64,000 bases of DNA from the NCBI GenBank assembly GCA_036403235.1, contig DASWRI010000053.1, positions 1 through 64,000 of the forward strand. Reading direction: 5' to 3'. The DNA is from JBGTFE01 sp036403235 (GTDB lineage: Bacteria > Acidobacteriota > Blastocatellia > Pyrinomonadales > Pyrinomonadaceae). The notes beneath the pieces are model-generated. The model was not told where the DNA came from. It did not search any database and worked only from the letters and a program-made list of their open reading frames with translations. Below, in pieces: positions 24,693 through 33,689 of the stretch. A program made the position numbers and the translations under genes. How positions within the stretch are numbered: the first letter of the stretch is position 1; each line of letters begins with the position of its first letter.

Positions 24693-24893
24693 ATGGAAAG
24701 TTTTCACGAAATTTACTGTCTTCGTTGCGGCTCGCAAAAGTTGAAACGCTGGGACGAATTAAACTCGGAACAAAAGTTTTTAGTCGAAAGACTGCCCGCG
24801 AGCGCCGTATTTTCGCTCGAAGAAAGAAAAAAACATCTATTCTGCCCGCTTTGCTGGAACGAAGTTGAAGATAAAAAAAGCGATTTTTGTTAG
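24693..24893 (+). CDS. Small zinc-ribbon protein
   Basis: 66 residues with two Cys pairs, CLRCG at residues 9-13 and CPLCW at about 51-55, separated by a charged helical stretch. This spacing is typical of zinc-ribbon proteins, in which four Cys hold one zinc ion. No specific family recognised. It lies divergently from the M14 peptidase gene in a short intergenic region and has no clear Shine-Dalgarno. Confidence 0.55.
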   Translation: MESFHEIYCLRCGSQKLKRWDELNSEQKFLVERLPASAVFSLEERKKHLFCPLCWNEVEDKKSDFC

Positions 24894-24909
24894 ATTGAGC
24901 AGGCCTTTT

Positions 24910-25065
24910 GTTTTAATAAATTATATAGAGTTTTTGTTGCAATAAATTACATAGAGTTTTTTGCTCCAATGAATTGCCACTAGCTTTAGCTAGTGGCAAT
25001 TTATAAAGACGATTCTCCTAATGGCAATTGATAAATAAGCTAGAGGCAATTAAAAGAAAAGATTT
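24910..25065. repeat. Intergenic repeat cluster with GGCAATT hairpin
   Basis: This 314-base gene-free gap holds two near copies of AATAAATTAYATAGAGTTTT (about 24914 and 24941) and a near-perfect hairpin (AATTGCCACTAGC from 24972 with GCTAGTGGCAATT to 25001). Two further direct copies of its right arm, CTAATGGCAATT (about 25018) and CTAGAGGCAATT (about 25041), follow. No T-run follows the hairpin. The order of repeats in the leader of FG-GAP gene 5 suggests a regulatory or repeat-derived element. Confidence 0.6.
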
Positions 25066-25206
25066 TGGTAATTTATGCAGAGTAAACAATTAAAATTGTG
25101 GAACGCGGGAACAATTAAAAAGTTTGGAAAAGCTGTCTTTTTCTTAATAAAATCGACACTGTAAGAACGAAAGGTTTAGTTTATCGAGCAAGGGAGGGTT
25201 TTCAAG

Positions 25207-26445
25207 GTGGTTCTACTTTCTTTCTTCAAGCGATTCTGTACGCTCGTTTGCGCAGCAATTCTTTTAAATCTGGCAATTTCTTCAGCCGCCGCACCGCAGG
25301 TGGTGACGGTCGATTCTACATTCGCGCCGCTTTTGCAGGATTTCGGCAGCGTTTCGAATCGCCCGGCGGCGAACGTTTCGGCTCTGCAGCCGGATGGAAA
25401 AATTCTGGTCGGCGGATATTTTACGAGCATCAATAACGCAACGCGAAAACGCATCGCACGTTTGAACCCGGACGGCTCGGTTGACGCCGGTTTTGACATA
25501 CCGAACGGCGCGAATAACATCGTCTACGATTTTTCGATTCAAACGGACGGCAAAATTCTCGTCTCCGGCGCGTTTACAAAACTCGGCAGCCAGGAGCGAA
25601 TCGGCGCGGCGCGGCTTATTGACAGCGCGACGACGGCGTCGGCGCGGACGTTTTACGATTTCGACGGTGACGGCAAAGCCGACGTTTCGGTTTATCGAAA
25701 CGGAACTTGGCATCTGCAGCAAAGCACGGGCGGATATACGGCGATGCAGTTCGGCGTCGCTTCCGACAAAATTACTCCGGCTGACTATGACGGCGACGGC
25801 AAAACCGATTTAGCGGTTTTCCGTGACGGCATCTGGTATCTGCTGCGCTCGCGAGACGGCTTTACTTCCATTCAGTTCGGCGTCGCCGGCGACGTTCCGC
25901 AAATCGGAGATTTCGACGGCGACCAGGCTGCCGATTTGGCCGTCTTTCGTCCGTCGACCGGAACGTGGTGGATTCGCCGCAGCACAAATCCGGGCAATTA
26001 TCTGGCAACTCAGTTCGGTTTATCGAGCGATAAGCCAATCGCCGCCGATTACGACGGCGACGGCAAGACGGACATTGCCGTTTTTCGCCCGTCCGATGGC
26101 GTTTGGTATCTTTTGCGAAGCCGCGACGGATTTATTTCACGGCAATACGGCGTTTCGACCGACAAGCCTGTTCCGGCTGATTACGACGGCGACGGTAAAG
26201 CGGACATCGCCGTTTACCGCGACGGTGTGTGGTGGATTTCGCGAAGCCGCGACGGAGACTCCACATTCCAATTCGGGTTAGCAGGCGATAAGCCGGTTGC
26301 AGCTGATTATGACGGCGACGGCCGCGCCGATATCGCAGTTTATCGGAATGGAGTTTGGTATCTGCAAAAAAGCACGGCAGGATTTTCGGCGCAGAAATTC
26401 GGATTAGCCGACGATATTCCTGTTCCGAACGCAAATTTGCCCTAA
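25207..26445 (+). CDS. Secreted FG-GAP repeat protein (5), short delta-60 part
   Basis: 412 residues; GTG start with AGGGAGGG 8 bases upstream. Signal peptide with hydrophobic FCTLVCAAILLNLAISSAAA. Only two or three delta-60 units (LQPDGKILVGGYFTSINNAT, IQTDGKILVSGAFTKLG) precede seven FG-GAP-like units (DFDGDGKADVSVYRNGTWHL and others). It ends IPVPNANLP, the family tail. It is the shortest member of the family here and is separated from the main array by 6 kb of minus-strand genes. Confidence 0.85.
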   Translation: MVLLSFFKRFCTLVCAAILLNLAISSAAAPQVVTVDSTFAPLLQDFGSVSNRPAANVSALQPDGKILVGGYFTSINNATRKRIARLNPDGSVDAGFDIPNGANNIVYDFSIQTDGKILVSGAFTKLGSQERIGAARLIDSATTASARTFYDFDGDGKADVSVYRNGTWHLQQSTGGYTAMQFGVASDKITPADYDGDGKTDLAVFRDGIWYLLRSRDGFTSIQFGVAGDVPQIGDFDGDQAADLAVFRPSTGTWWIRRSTNPGNYLATQFGLSSDKPIAADYDGDGKTDIAVFRPSDGVWYLLRSRDGFISRQYGVSTDKPVPADYDGDGKADIAVYRDGVWWISRSRDGDSTFQFGLAGDKPVAADYDGDGRADIAVYRNGVWYLQKSTAGFSAQKFGLADDIPVPNANLP

Positions 26446-26474
26446 TCGGTGTTGTTTCGGCAATTGATTGAGTC

Positions 26475-26496
26475 GGAAGATTTCGCGAAATCTTCC
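26475..26496 (+). terminator. Palindromic hairpin after FG-GAP gene 5
   Basis: A perfect 22-base palindrome, GGAAGATTTCG followed by its complement CGAAATCTTCC, lies 29 bases after the stop. There is no clear T-run. Confidence 0.45.
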
Positions 26497-26527
26497 GCGA
26501 TTTCATCCGGTCTGAGCATAAAGTCGG

Positions 26528-26582
26528 CCACAGACACAAAGGCACAGAGATTTTTAATTTTCTCTGTGCCTTCGTGGTTAAA
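26528..26582. repeat. Intergenic CACAGA/AAGGCACAGAG inverted repeat
   Basis: AAGGCACAGAGA (26539-26550) pairs with TCTCTGTGCCTT (26561-26572) around a T/A loop, flanked by CCACAGAC and its counterpart CGTGGTTA. It can act as a bidirectional terminator between converging genes, but its word structure is that of a repeated intergenic element. Confidence 0.6.
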
Positions 26583-26601
26583 ATTTTTCTAAAAAGAAAC
26601 G

Positions 26602-27153
26602 TTATTTTTTATTTTTCTTTTTGTCTTCGGTGAAATTCTTTTTGGCGACTTTGACGATTTCGTCGGCGACTTCGCTGCGTGCGTCGGCCGAATTGCCGCC
26701 GAAGATGCCTTTGCTGATGTCGCCGTCGACGATTTGCTCAAGCACGACTTCGCCCGTTTTAGCGTCGATAAATTTGACGTTGACGATAATTTTCGTCTTG
26801 CCCGTGCCCATGCCGACCATATAGCGCATCGTGCGATTTCCTTTGTCGAATTTAACGACTTCGCCGCTGATTCTCAAGGTCGAAACTTCCGTCTCGGCCG
26901 CGGGCTGAGTCGTCGCTTCGCCGGCCATCGAAACCTGATTAAATTTTTTCGAATCGCGAAATTCGTCAATCACGCCTTTTGTTAAAACGTCGATTTTATC
27001 GGCCGGAAATTCTACATTTTGTCTAATCGTGAATTTTTCGACTTCGATGTTTTGATAAATCTTTTTGGTTGAAACGCTGTCCTGCGCCATCGTCATCGAG
27101 ACAAACAAAAGGCACGCCGAGACCGATAAAAACAAATATTTTATTACTTTCAT
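26602..27153 (-). CDS. Secreted DUF4410 protein
   Basis: 183 residues from the ATG at 27153, chosen because it begins a clean signal peptide (KVIKYLFLSVSACLLFVSMTMAQ); the open frame runs up to 27201. The segment LRISGEVVKFDKGNRTMRYM followed by GMGTGKTKIIVNVKFIDAKTGEVV is characteristic of DUF4410 proteins, which are envelope proteins of unknown function. The C-terminus is Lys-rich. It is close to another secreted gene on the same strand (27245). Confidence 0.8.
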   Translation of the reverse strand: MKVIKYLFLSVSACLLFVSMTMAQDSVSTKKIYQNIEVEKFTIRQNVEFPADKIDVLTKGVIDEFRDSKKFNQVSMAGEATTQPAAETEVSTLRISGEVVKFDKGNRTMRYMVGMGTGKTKIIVNVKFIDAKTGEVVLEQIVDGDISKGIFGGNSADARSEVADEIVKVAKKNFTEDKKKNKK

Positions 27154-27244
27154 TATTGTATTCCTATTATAAAAATTTTTATTTGCGCCTGATACGGGCA
27201 AACGTCTTAGTTGTTCGAACTTGTGTTACCGGTTGCTTTTCTTT

Positions 27245-27919
27245 TTAATTCGGAGACGCGGCTATCTGTGCCAGGCTTTTGGAAATATGACGCGCCAGAT
27301 TTTCCGCCAGGCTTCCCCACGAAGTCGTCTCGCCCGCCGCCATCACCGCGCCGCTGCGCCGGTCGTAAATGCGATAAACGTACCGGTGCGTTATCAATGA
27401 GAGCGAAACAAAGCCGATTTCGACATACAGGTCGGCGTTGTCCTTGTAGCGCTCGATGGTCAAATTAAGATTTTGAAAATCTTTGCGTTTCAAAAGCTCT
27501 TTTTCCAGAGCCTGCCGCGAAGGCTGAATCGAGGACTTTTGAAATGCGATGGTTCGCGCCGATTTGAGCGCATCTTTCGGCGTTTGAATTTTATTTTCAA
27601 GCGGAAGCGGCGTGTTTGCCGGCAAACTTTCCGAGTAATTTTTCTCGCTCGTATTTGAAGAATAACTTTCGCTCGTCGCTGCTTTTCCGATTATCGCCGA
27701 TATTATTTCGTCGGCGACGCCCGATTTTTTTAATTCAATCAAAGCATTTGCCGAGATGTCGAAATTGCCTTTCGATTTTTCAATCTTCGTCAAAATCACT
27801 TCCGGGCTTAACCCGACTTTCGACATTTCGATAATCTGAGAATTGGTCAAAGTTTCCGTCTGTGCAAAAGTGAGGACGGAAAAAAGTAAGATAAAGAGTA
27901 TAAAGTTTAGTTTTGACAT
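27245..27919 (-). CDS. Secreted protein of unknown function
   Basis: 224 residues with signal peptide (FILFILLFSVLTFAQ). The N-terminal motif LTNSQIIEMSKVGLSPEVIL followed by SGVADEIISAI forms a helical module seen in other secreted acidobacterial proteins. The C-terminal part (SLITHRYVYRIYDRRSGAVM) resembles lipoprotein-like beta domains that report on cell envelope factors. I cannot assign a function. The gene reads toward the DUF4410 gene 91 bases downstream and they may be co-transcribed. Confidence 0.7.
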   Translation of the reverse strand: MSKLNFILFILLFSVLTFAQTETLTNSQIIEMSKVGLSPEVILTKIEKSKGNFDISANALIELKKSGVADEIISAIIGKAATSESYSSNTSEKNYSESLPANTPLPLENKIQTPKDALKSARTIAFQKSSIQPSRQALEKELLKRKDFQNLNLTIERYKDNADLYVEIGFVSLSLITHRYVYRIYDRRSGAVMAAGETTSWGSLAENLARHISKSLAQIAASPN

Positions 27920-28077
27920 ATTATTTATGAGTTTGAATTAAAGTCATTAATTTTTATTTGTCGTCGCCGCTGAAATTACAGAAAAAATTTGTCTTCTCAC
28001 TCTTATTTCCGCCTTTTGATTTTGTTTGAAAGCGCTCAAGAATTATAAAAACACATTATTTGCGGCTGAATTTTGGC

Positions 28078-28107
28078 GATTGTGATACTTTGCGAACTCT
28101 CACAATC
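28078..28107 (-). terminator. Hairpin at the end of glnE
   Basis: GATTGTGA (28078-28085) pairs with TCACAATC (28100-28107), overlapping the glnE stop codon. There is no strong T-run. Confidence 0.4.
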
Positions 28108-30862
28108 AATTTTTGAAGACGTTTTCAAACGAAGCGCGGATGTTGAGGCGATGAAAAGTTAGGTTTTCGAGCAGATTTTTGGCCGATGAAAGACGCATTC
28201 TCGCGGCGATGATTTGCAGCGCGTTTTGATTGGCGAGCGGCAGACGCGTCGAGCGGCCGACGGTCAGGCGCAGATTGTGGTCGAGGCGGCTTAAAAATTC
28301 GTATCCGGAAGAAAAATTTTCGAAATCTTCGGCCGCCAGCAAATTTTTCCGGCGGAGTTTTTCAAGGACGAAAAGCGTCGAGCGATTTTCCGCTTCGTCC
28401 GGCACAGAGTCGCGCAGCTGCAAAAATCTGACGGCGAAATAAACGTCGAGCATTCCGCCCTGACCGAATTTGATGTCGGTTTCCTTGCCCTGGCGCGACG
28501 CGGATTTTTCTTCTTCGAGCCGCTCGCGGATACGCCGCGTTTCCTGTTTTAATTCGATTTTATCGAGGCTTTGAGCTTTTTGGTGAATTGTCCCGCGCGC
28601 TCCGGATTCAATCGCGGCGGCCAAAGCCGAATCGCCGCCGACGGCGCGAAGCTTGACGTAGGCGAGCAGCTCCCAGATGGCGGCGCGCGTTTCCAGATAA
28701 TTTTGAAACGCGTTTTTCCCGGTCGCCGTCGCGCCGTTTTTGCCGTCGGGACGCAGCCGCAAATCGACGCGGTAAAGATGTCCGTCGCGCGTAAAGCTCG
28801 AAAGCGCGTTGACAAAAATTTCGGCCGCGCGGCTGTAAAATTCGGCGTGCGTCAGATTTTCGACCGGCAAAAGTTTTTCGTCGTCGTAGATTAAAATCAA
28901 ATCCAAATCCGATTCGTAATCGAGGCTGCCGCCGCCGAGCTTCCCGAGGCCGAGGACGGCGAACGGAAATTCGTCGAAATCAATCGAAAAATGTTTTTCG
29001 AGCTCCTGTTTTGTGATAAAAATCGCCGCTTCGATACTCGCTTCGGCCAGATTTGTCTGAAATTTTCTGGCTTTTTCGAGCGTTATTTTCTCAAAAACGT
29101 CGAACACGACGATTTCCAGCAAAAGCTGCGACCATTGTTTTCGCAATGCGGCGAGCCGGTGCGCGAAATCGTTTTTGTTTTCAATCGCCGAAAACAAAAG
29201 CTGGCGGTAGCTTTTTTCCGAAAAGTCATTTTCCAAATCCGGCAGATGTTCAATCAAATTGGGATTTGCCGCCAGCATGCCGGCGAAATGCGGCGAGATT
29301 TCCGAGAGCTTTTCAAGAATCTTCAATTCGGCTTCGCTTAAATCCGCCGCAATATCCGACTTTGCGAGCGACGAGAGAATCGGCTCTATTAGCAAAGGCC
29401 TTTTTTCTTCGACCGTTTCAGATTTCAAATTTGAAATTCCAAATTTTTCCTTCTCTTCGCCAGCGTCGTCGCGTCGCTTTAAATCTTCCGTTACGCCGAA
29501 AACGCGCGTGAAAATGCGGTTGACATTGGCCGTGTTTTTTTTTAGCTCAGTTTCGAATTCGGTCAAATTCGCGCAATTCATCCGAACGGCAATCAATTCT
29601 TTTTTTTCGGAATTTTCCGGCAGGAGATGCGTCTGCAAACCGTTTTCCATTTGCAGTCGATGTTCGAGGCGGCGCAAAAACGTGTAGGCGTCGGACAGCT
29701 CGGTCAGCTCATTTTCCGTCAAAAGCTTTCTGTCAGCGAGACGGCTCAAACTAATCAGCGTGTGCGATGCGCGAAGCCATTCGTCGCGACCGCCGTAGGC
29801 GAGCTGCAGGGCTTGGGCGACAAACTCGATTTCGCGGATTCCGCCTTTCCCGACTTTTACGTCGAAACCTTTGTCGGGCGTTTTTTCGAAATTGATTTTA
29901 TCCTTTGAAAGACGCACATTTTTCAGGGCGTTTTCGACTGTCAGGTCTTTTGAAAAAACCGAATTTTCGATTGAAGTGAAAAACTCGCGAAAGATTTCCG
30001 CGTCGCCCGCGCTCGAACGCGAGCGAATCAAAACCTGTCTTTCCCACATTAAAGCCGACGTTTTGTAATAATTTATCGCTTCGTTCCGGGAAATCGCCAG
30101 CGTGCCGACGCGCCCGTGCGGGCGCAGACGCAAATCGACGCGATAGGCCGCGCCCTCGCCCGTCTGCGCGCCGACGAGCTTGACGATATATTCGGCGAGC
30201 TTGACAAAATATTCGCGGTTTGTGACCGCTCCGCGCGCGCCCTGCCCGGAAGTTTTGCCTTCGGCCGAATACAAAAAAAGCAAATCGATGTCGGACGCGT
30301 AATTTAATTCTTTCGAGCCGAGCTTGCCGAGCGCGACGATACAAAATTTTGCCGGCAGCGCGCGTCCTTTTTCGTCGATTTCGAGCGGCGCGCCGTAGCG
30401 ATTGTCGAGCGCCTGGCGCGCGATTCGCAAAGCGTATTCGAGAATCGCGTCGGCTAAATTTGAAATTTCCTCGGTAATTTCGGCGATGGTATCGAGATGA
30501 CGAATGTCCTGCAAAAAGATGCGCAGAATCTCGCGGCGGCGAAACCGCGCGAGCAAAACGTTCGGCTCGATTTGCGAGCTGGTCAGGGCAAAACGCGCCA
30601 GAGATTCGAGAAGCTCGTCCTTTTCGCGAACTTTCGCCGACGTGCGCTGGCGGCTGAGCCACCAGATATAATCGGGATTTTGCAAAAGCGTCGTGGCAAG
30701 AAGCGGGCTGAAAGCGGCGAGCGTCAACGCGTCCGAGAGCAGGCCTTTATTTTTTTCCAGTTTGCGCGCGTCGGCCGGAAATTTCTCCGACAATTGTTCA
30801 AAGAAGCGCCGCGCGCCGTCCGCGTCGGGCAAATCTTTTACGAGCGATTCGAGATTTTCCAC
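28106..30862 (-). CDS. glnE: Glutamine synthetase adenylyltransferase/deadenylase
   Basis: 918 residues, the usual length for this bifunctional enzyme, which adenylylates and deadenylylates glutamine synthetase in response to nitrogen status. The two nucleotidyltransferase domains are visible: the first has GSKELNYASDIDLLFLYSAEG (about residue 185), the second GGGSLDYESDLDLILIYDDE (about residue 650), each with the G-S-x11-D-x-D pattern. Both are followed by RVDLRLRPxGxxG motifs, and a helical linker with SPHFAGMLAANPNLIEHLPDL lies between them. The start codon is GTG. No glnA, glnB or glnD is in the window. Confidence 0.93.
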   Translation of the reverse strand: MENLESLVKDLPDADGARRFFEQLSEKFPADARKLEKNKGLLSDALTLAAFSPLLATTLLQNPDYIWWLSRQRTSAKVREKDELLESLARFALTSSQIEPNVLLARFRRREILRIFLQDIRHLDTIAEITEEISNLADAILEYALRIARQALDNRYGAPLEIDEKGRALPAKFCIVALGKLGSKELNYASDIDLLFLYSAEGKTSGQGARGAVTNREYFVKLAEYIVKLVGAQTGEGAAYRVDLRLRPHGRVGTLAISRNEAINYYKTSALMWERQVLIRSRSSAGDAEIFREFFTSIENSVFSKDLTVENALKNVRLSKDKINFEKTPDKGFDVKVGKGGIREIEFVAQALQLAYGGRDEWLRASHTLISLSRLADRKLLTENELTELSDAYTFLRRLEHRLQMENGLQTHLLPENSEKKELIAVRMNCANLTEFETELKKNTANVNRIFTRVFGVTEDLKRRDDAGEEKEKFGISNLKSETVEEKRPLLIEPILSSLAKSDIAADLSEAELKILEKLSEISPHFAGMLAANPNLIEHLPDLENDFSEKSYRQLLFSAIENKNDFAHRLAALRKQWSQLLLEIVVFDVFEKITLEKARKFQTNLAEASIEAAIFITKQELEKHFSIDFDEFPFAVLGLGKLGGGSLDYESDLDLILIYDDEKLLPVENLTHAEFYSRAAEIFVNALSSFTRDGHLYRVDLRLRPDGKNGATATGKNAFQNYLETRAAIWELLAYVKLRAVGGDSALAAAIESGARGTIHQKAQSLDKIELKQETRRIRERLEEEKSASRQGKETDIKFGQGGMLDVYFAVRFLQLRDSVPDEAENRSTLFVLEKLRRKNLLAAEDFENFSSGYEFLSRLDHNLRLTVGRSTRLPLANQNALQIIAARMRLSSAKNLLENLTFHRLNIRASFENVFKN

Positions 30863-30924
30863 AAATTTTACCAGAGACAGAGAATTGTTTCTGTTTGCGA
30901 TTTAACTATTTACGCTTCAAAATT

Positions 30925-30959
30925 ACAACTGACAACGGGCGACGGGTAATTGAAGAATG
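30925..30959. repeat. Heptamer tandem repeat running into an ATG
   Basis: Phased heptamers ACAACTG (30925), ACAACGG (30932), GCGACGG (30939), GTAATTG (30946) and AAGAATG (30953). The ATG of the pseudouridine synthase gene (30957) is part of the last unit. Confidence 0.6.
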
Positions 30960-31874
30960 ACAAGATTTGAATTTCAAGTTGAACAATCGGCGAATAAAAC
31001 GCGTCTCGAAGATTACTTGTGCGAAAAATTTCCGAATTTGAGCAAAATGTATCTGCGCGAGCTCGTCAAGCATGAAAAATGCGAAGTTAACGGCATCTCC
31101 GAAAATCGCGGCTTTCGTCTGAGAAAAAGCGATTTTGTCGAAGTCGAAGTCGATTTGCAGAGAGAAGCGGCGATGCAGCCCGAAGCGATTCCGCTCGAAA
31201 TTCTTTTCGAAGACGCGGAAATTTTAATCGTCAACAAACCCGCCGGAATGCTCGTCCACCCGACGCATCGCGACAAAAACGGAACGCTTCTAAACGCGCT
31301 TTCTTATTATTTAAATGCGGAGCGCGGAATGCAAAATGCGGAATTAAATGCCGAAAACCAAAATCCGCGTTCCGCATTCGTCCGTCCCGGCCTCGTTCAT
31401 CGTCTCGACAAAAAAACTTCGGGCCTAATGATAATTTCAAAATCGCCGCGCGCGCATCGCATTCTGGCCGAGCATTTTCGGCGCAAGCTAATCGAAAAAA
31501 AATATCTCGCGCTGGTCGAAGGCGTCATCGCAGAAGACTCCGGCACAATTTCTGCGCCGATTGGACGTTTCGCCGAGATAAAACACTGGGACGTGAAAGA
31601 GGACGGAAAACACTCGGAAACAAGATTTGGAGTAAAAAAAAGGTTTGCCGAGACGACGCTTCTGGAGCTCGAACCCGTCACCGGCCGGACAAATCAGCTG
31701 CGGATTCACTGCGCGCATATCAATCATCCGATTGTCGGTGATACGGTGCGCGGGGGGCGCGAATTTTTTCGTCTCTGCCTGCACGCCTTCAGGCTTTCGT
31801 TTCGTCATCCGGCGAGCGGCGCGCGGCTCGAATTTGAAACGGAAGCTTCGGGCGAAAAAATATTTGGATTATAA
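30957..31874 (+). CDS. RluA-family pseudouridine synthase
   Basis: 305 residues. An N-terminal S4 RNA-binding domain (about 10-75: RLEDYLCEKFPNLSKMYLRE) is followed by the catalytic domain with the RluA signature RLDKKTSGLMIISKS (catalytic Asp at residue 149) and the later VTGRTNQLRIHCAHINHPIVGD. It isomerises uridine to pseudouridine in rRNA or tRNA; the target site (RluA, C or D type) cannot be chosen. The start at 30957 lies directly in a heptamer tract and lacks a good Shine-Dalgarno. It is divergent from glnE. Confidence 0.9.
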   Translation: MTRFEFQVEQSANKTRLEDYLCEKFPNLSKMYLRELVKHEKCEVNGISENRGFRLRKSDFVEVEVDLQREAAMQPEAIPLEILFEDAEILIVNKPAGMLVHPTHRDKNGTLLNALSYYLNAERGMQNAELNAENQNPRSAFVRPGLVHRLDKKTSGLMIISKSPRAHRILAEHFRRKLIEKKYLALVEGVIAEDSGTISAPIGRFAEIKHWDVKEDGKHSETRFGVKKRFAETTLLELEPVTGRTNQLRIHCAHINHPIVGDTVRGGREFFRLCLHAFRLSFRHPASGARLEFETEASGEKIFGL

Positions 31875-31875
31875 G

Positions 31876-31975
31876 GAATTTTCACCGCCGAGGCGCGGAG
31901 TTTGCGCTGAGAAACGCCGAGAAAAAATCTCTGCGTCAATCTGCGCTCGCCCCGGCGTCCCAGCGGCGAAAATTC
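31876..31975. repeat. Intergenic inverted repeat, converging genes
   Basis: GAATTTTCACCGCC (31876-31889) pairs with a one-mismatch complement ending at 31975. Inside are GAGAAACGCCGAGAAA and TCTCTGCGTCAATCTGCG words. It fills the whole gap between the pseudouridine synthase and the converging M29-like gene and may terminate both. Confidence 0.55.
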
Positions 31976-31981
31976 TTTCGT

Positions 31982-33244
31982 CTAAAGTTTAAGCGTTCCG
32001 TTTTCGATAACGACTTTGCCGTCGATTTTTACGGTCGCTCCGGCGAGATGACCGCCCGCCGCGCCCGTCGAATTGTTTGTGCCGCCGGCCCAGACATTGT
32101 TGCCTGTGCCGAGCGAAACCATTCCGGCGGAAACCCAGTTGCCGAATTTTGTGCTCGGCGAAAGGACGTAATTCGGATTTATTCCGAGGTCGAGATAGCT
32201 CAAAATTTCCTTTCCTTCGCCGCGCGCGTCGTAGTCGGCCTTCAACGCGGCAAATCCCTCGCCTTCGCCGGTCATCGACGTCAGCTTTCCGTTTTCAAAA
32301 TTAAGCGTTATGTTATGGACTTCCTTGCCGTTGAAGAAATCTTTTTCGATGACAAATTTTCCCGTTCCAGAATTTGCCGCCGGAATGACGGCCGCTTCGC
32401 CCGCCGGAAGATAAACGTCGAAATTTCCTTTCGCCACATCGTCGGCCGAGATGATTCCGTCGCTGATATAAGCGGGTTTGCTTTCGATATTAAATTTTAT
32501 ATTTGTTCCGTTCGGATGCGTGATTTCAACTTCTTTGCCGGCGAAAGCGGTTCTGGCTTTTTCTCCGGTCGCCTGCAAACTCGTGTAATCGATGTTGACG
32601 CCTTCCCAGAATAATTTGGCGAACGCGTCCGGCGCCATCTCAAAGCGTTTGGCGCGCCATTCAGTCGGATAAAGCTCGTTGCCGACGTTGACGTTGCGAA
32701 TTTTGTTTTTGATAAATTCGTCGCCGACCGGGACGCTCGCTTTGCTGCGCGCCGCCAGTCTGGCGGGCGGCACGTCGGCCAGCAAGCCTTCGGTTTCGCT
32801 GCTGTCGACGCTTATCGTCACGTTGAAAGCTTTCGCCAGCGCGATGCCGAGCTTCGGTTCTTTCGAATCGTATTTTTCGGGAACTTCGGCGTATGAACGT
32901 TTCGTCATGTTCTCGCTGTTTATTTCGAGCATCGCGTTGCCGCCCGCCTTTTCGACTTCGATGACAAGATTTTCGAGCAACTCCATATCGCGCGCGCTTC
33001 CGCTGATTAAAACGTTTTCGTTTTCCTTGACTCCGGCGCTTTGCGTTACGATTCGCTCGGCCAGTTTTTTCAAATCCGTCGGCGCGGCTTTGCTCGTCGA
33101 GCTCGTCGCGTTCGTATTTGCCTTATTTGTGTTTGCATTGTTCGCATTCGCGGGAGCGTTTGAATTATTCGAAGTCGTTACCGGCTGGCAGGCTGCAAAA
33201 ACGGCAATGCCAAACGCGAGAACGGCTATAAGTTTCCAATTCAT
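31982..33244 (-). CDS. M29 aminopeptidase-like lipoprotein
   Basis: 420 residues. The lipobox AVFAAC gives a mature N-terminal Cys19, followed by an Asn/Ala/Thr-rich linker, so the protein is membrane-tethered. The rest resembles M29 (AmpS/thermophilic) aminopeptidases: NVLISGSARDMELLENLVIE, LFWEGVNIDYTSLQATGEK, ITHPNGTNIKFNI, VYLPAGEAAVIPA with a probable metal-ligand Glu, and YLDLGINPNYVLSPSTKFGN. Some metal ligands of classical M29 enzymes are not evident near the C-terminus (the usual Ser-x-x-His-x-Asp is replaced by AGGHLAGATVKIDGK), so activity is uncertain. An AGGAGA Shine-Dalgarno supports the start. Confidence 0.75.
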   Translation of the reverse strand: MNWKLIAVLAFGIAVFAACQPVTTSNNSNAPANANNANTNKANTNATSSTSKAAPTDLKKLAERIVTQSAGVKENENVLISGSARDMELLENLVIEVEKAGGNAMLEINSENMTKRSYAEVPEKYDSKEPKLGIALAKAFNVTISVDSSETEGLLADVPPARLAARSKASVPVGDEFIKNKIRNVNVGNELYPTEWRAKRFEMAPDAFAKLFWEGVNIDYTSLQATGEKARTAFAGKEVEITHPNGTNIKFNIESKPAYISDGIISADDVAKGNFDVYLPAGEAAVIPAANSGTGKFVIEKDFFNGKEVHNITLNFENGKLTSMTGEGEGFAALKADYDARGEGKEILSYLDLGINPNYVLSPSTKFGNWVSAGMVSLGTGNNVWAGGTNNSTGAAGGHLAGATVKIDGKVVIENGTLKL

Positions 33245-33349
33245 AGCAGAATCTCCTCTAGGTCTCAGGTTGAAATTTGAAAAGCAATATACTTTTAGTT
33301 CAATTTGGGTTGTAAGTCAATGAAAACCAAGGCAGGAAAATAAATTTAT

Positions 33350-33565
33350 TTAAATTGCGGCGGCGAGTTTTTCCAGACATTTGCGGCACAGACAGTTTTT
33401 GAATTTCGATTTCAGCGCGTCCCTTATCTCGTCCGTCAGATTGATTTCCGTACACCAGCAGCCTTTGACGGCTGCGCCGCAGGCGAATTGCTCGCCGCAC
33501 GACTCGCAAACGGCGGGCTCTTTGTATTTCGCAGAGATAAAACCGGGAGCACGTTTTGATTTCAT
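33350..33565 (-). CDS. Cysteine-rich CWC family protein
   Basis: 71 residues with the defining pattern of the cysteine-rich CWC family: CESCGEQFACGA, the GCWC triplet and a closing CLCRKCLEKL. It has eight cysteines, likely one or two zinc sites. Function of the family is unknown. It is a single small gene between two envelope-protein genes, upstream of the M29-like gene on the same strand. Confidence 0.8.
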   Translation of the reverse strand: MKSKRAPGFISAKYKEPAVCESCGEQFACGAAVKGCWCTEINLTDEIRDALKSKFKNCLCRKCLEKLAAAI

Positions 33566-33689
33566 ATTTACGAACTATTTTATAATTCAACTTTTCAATT
33601 TTGCAATAAACTCTATCGGCAAAAAAAGAAGCCGTTTTGAAATGAATCCATAACGACTTTCTTTTTTCGGGGAGATGAATTTGTCTTCG

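Noticed and set aside
29898..30662. 254-codon antisense frame inside glnE
   Set aside because: It lies wholly within a well-supported glnE and has an Arg-rich, family-less product typical of a shadow frame.
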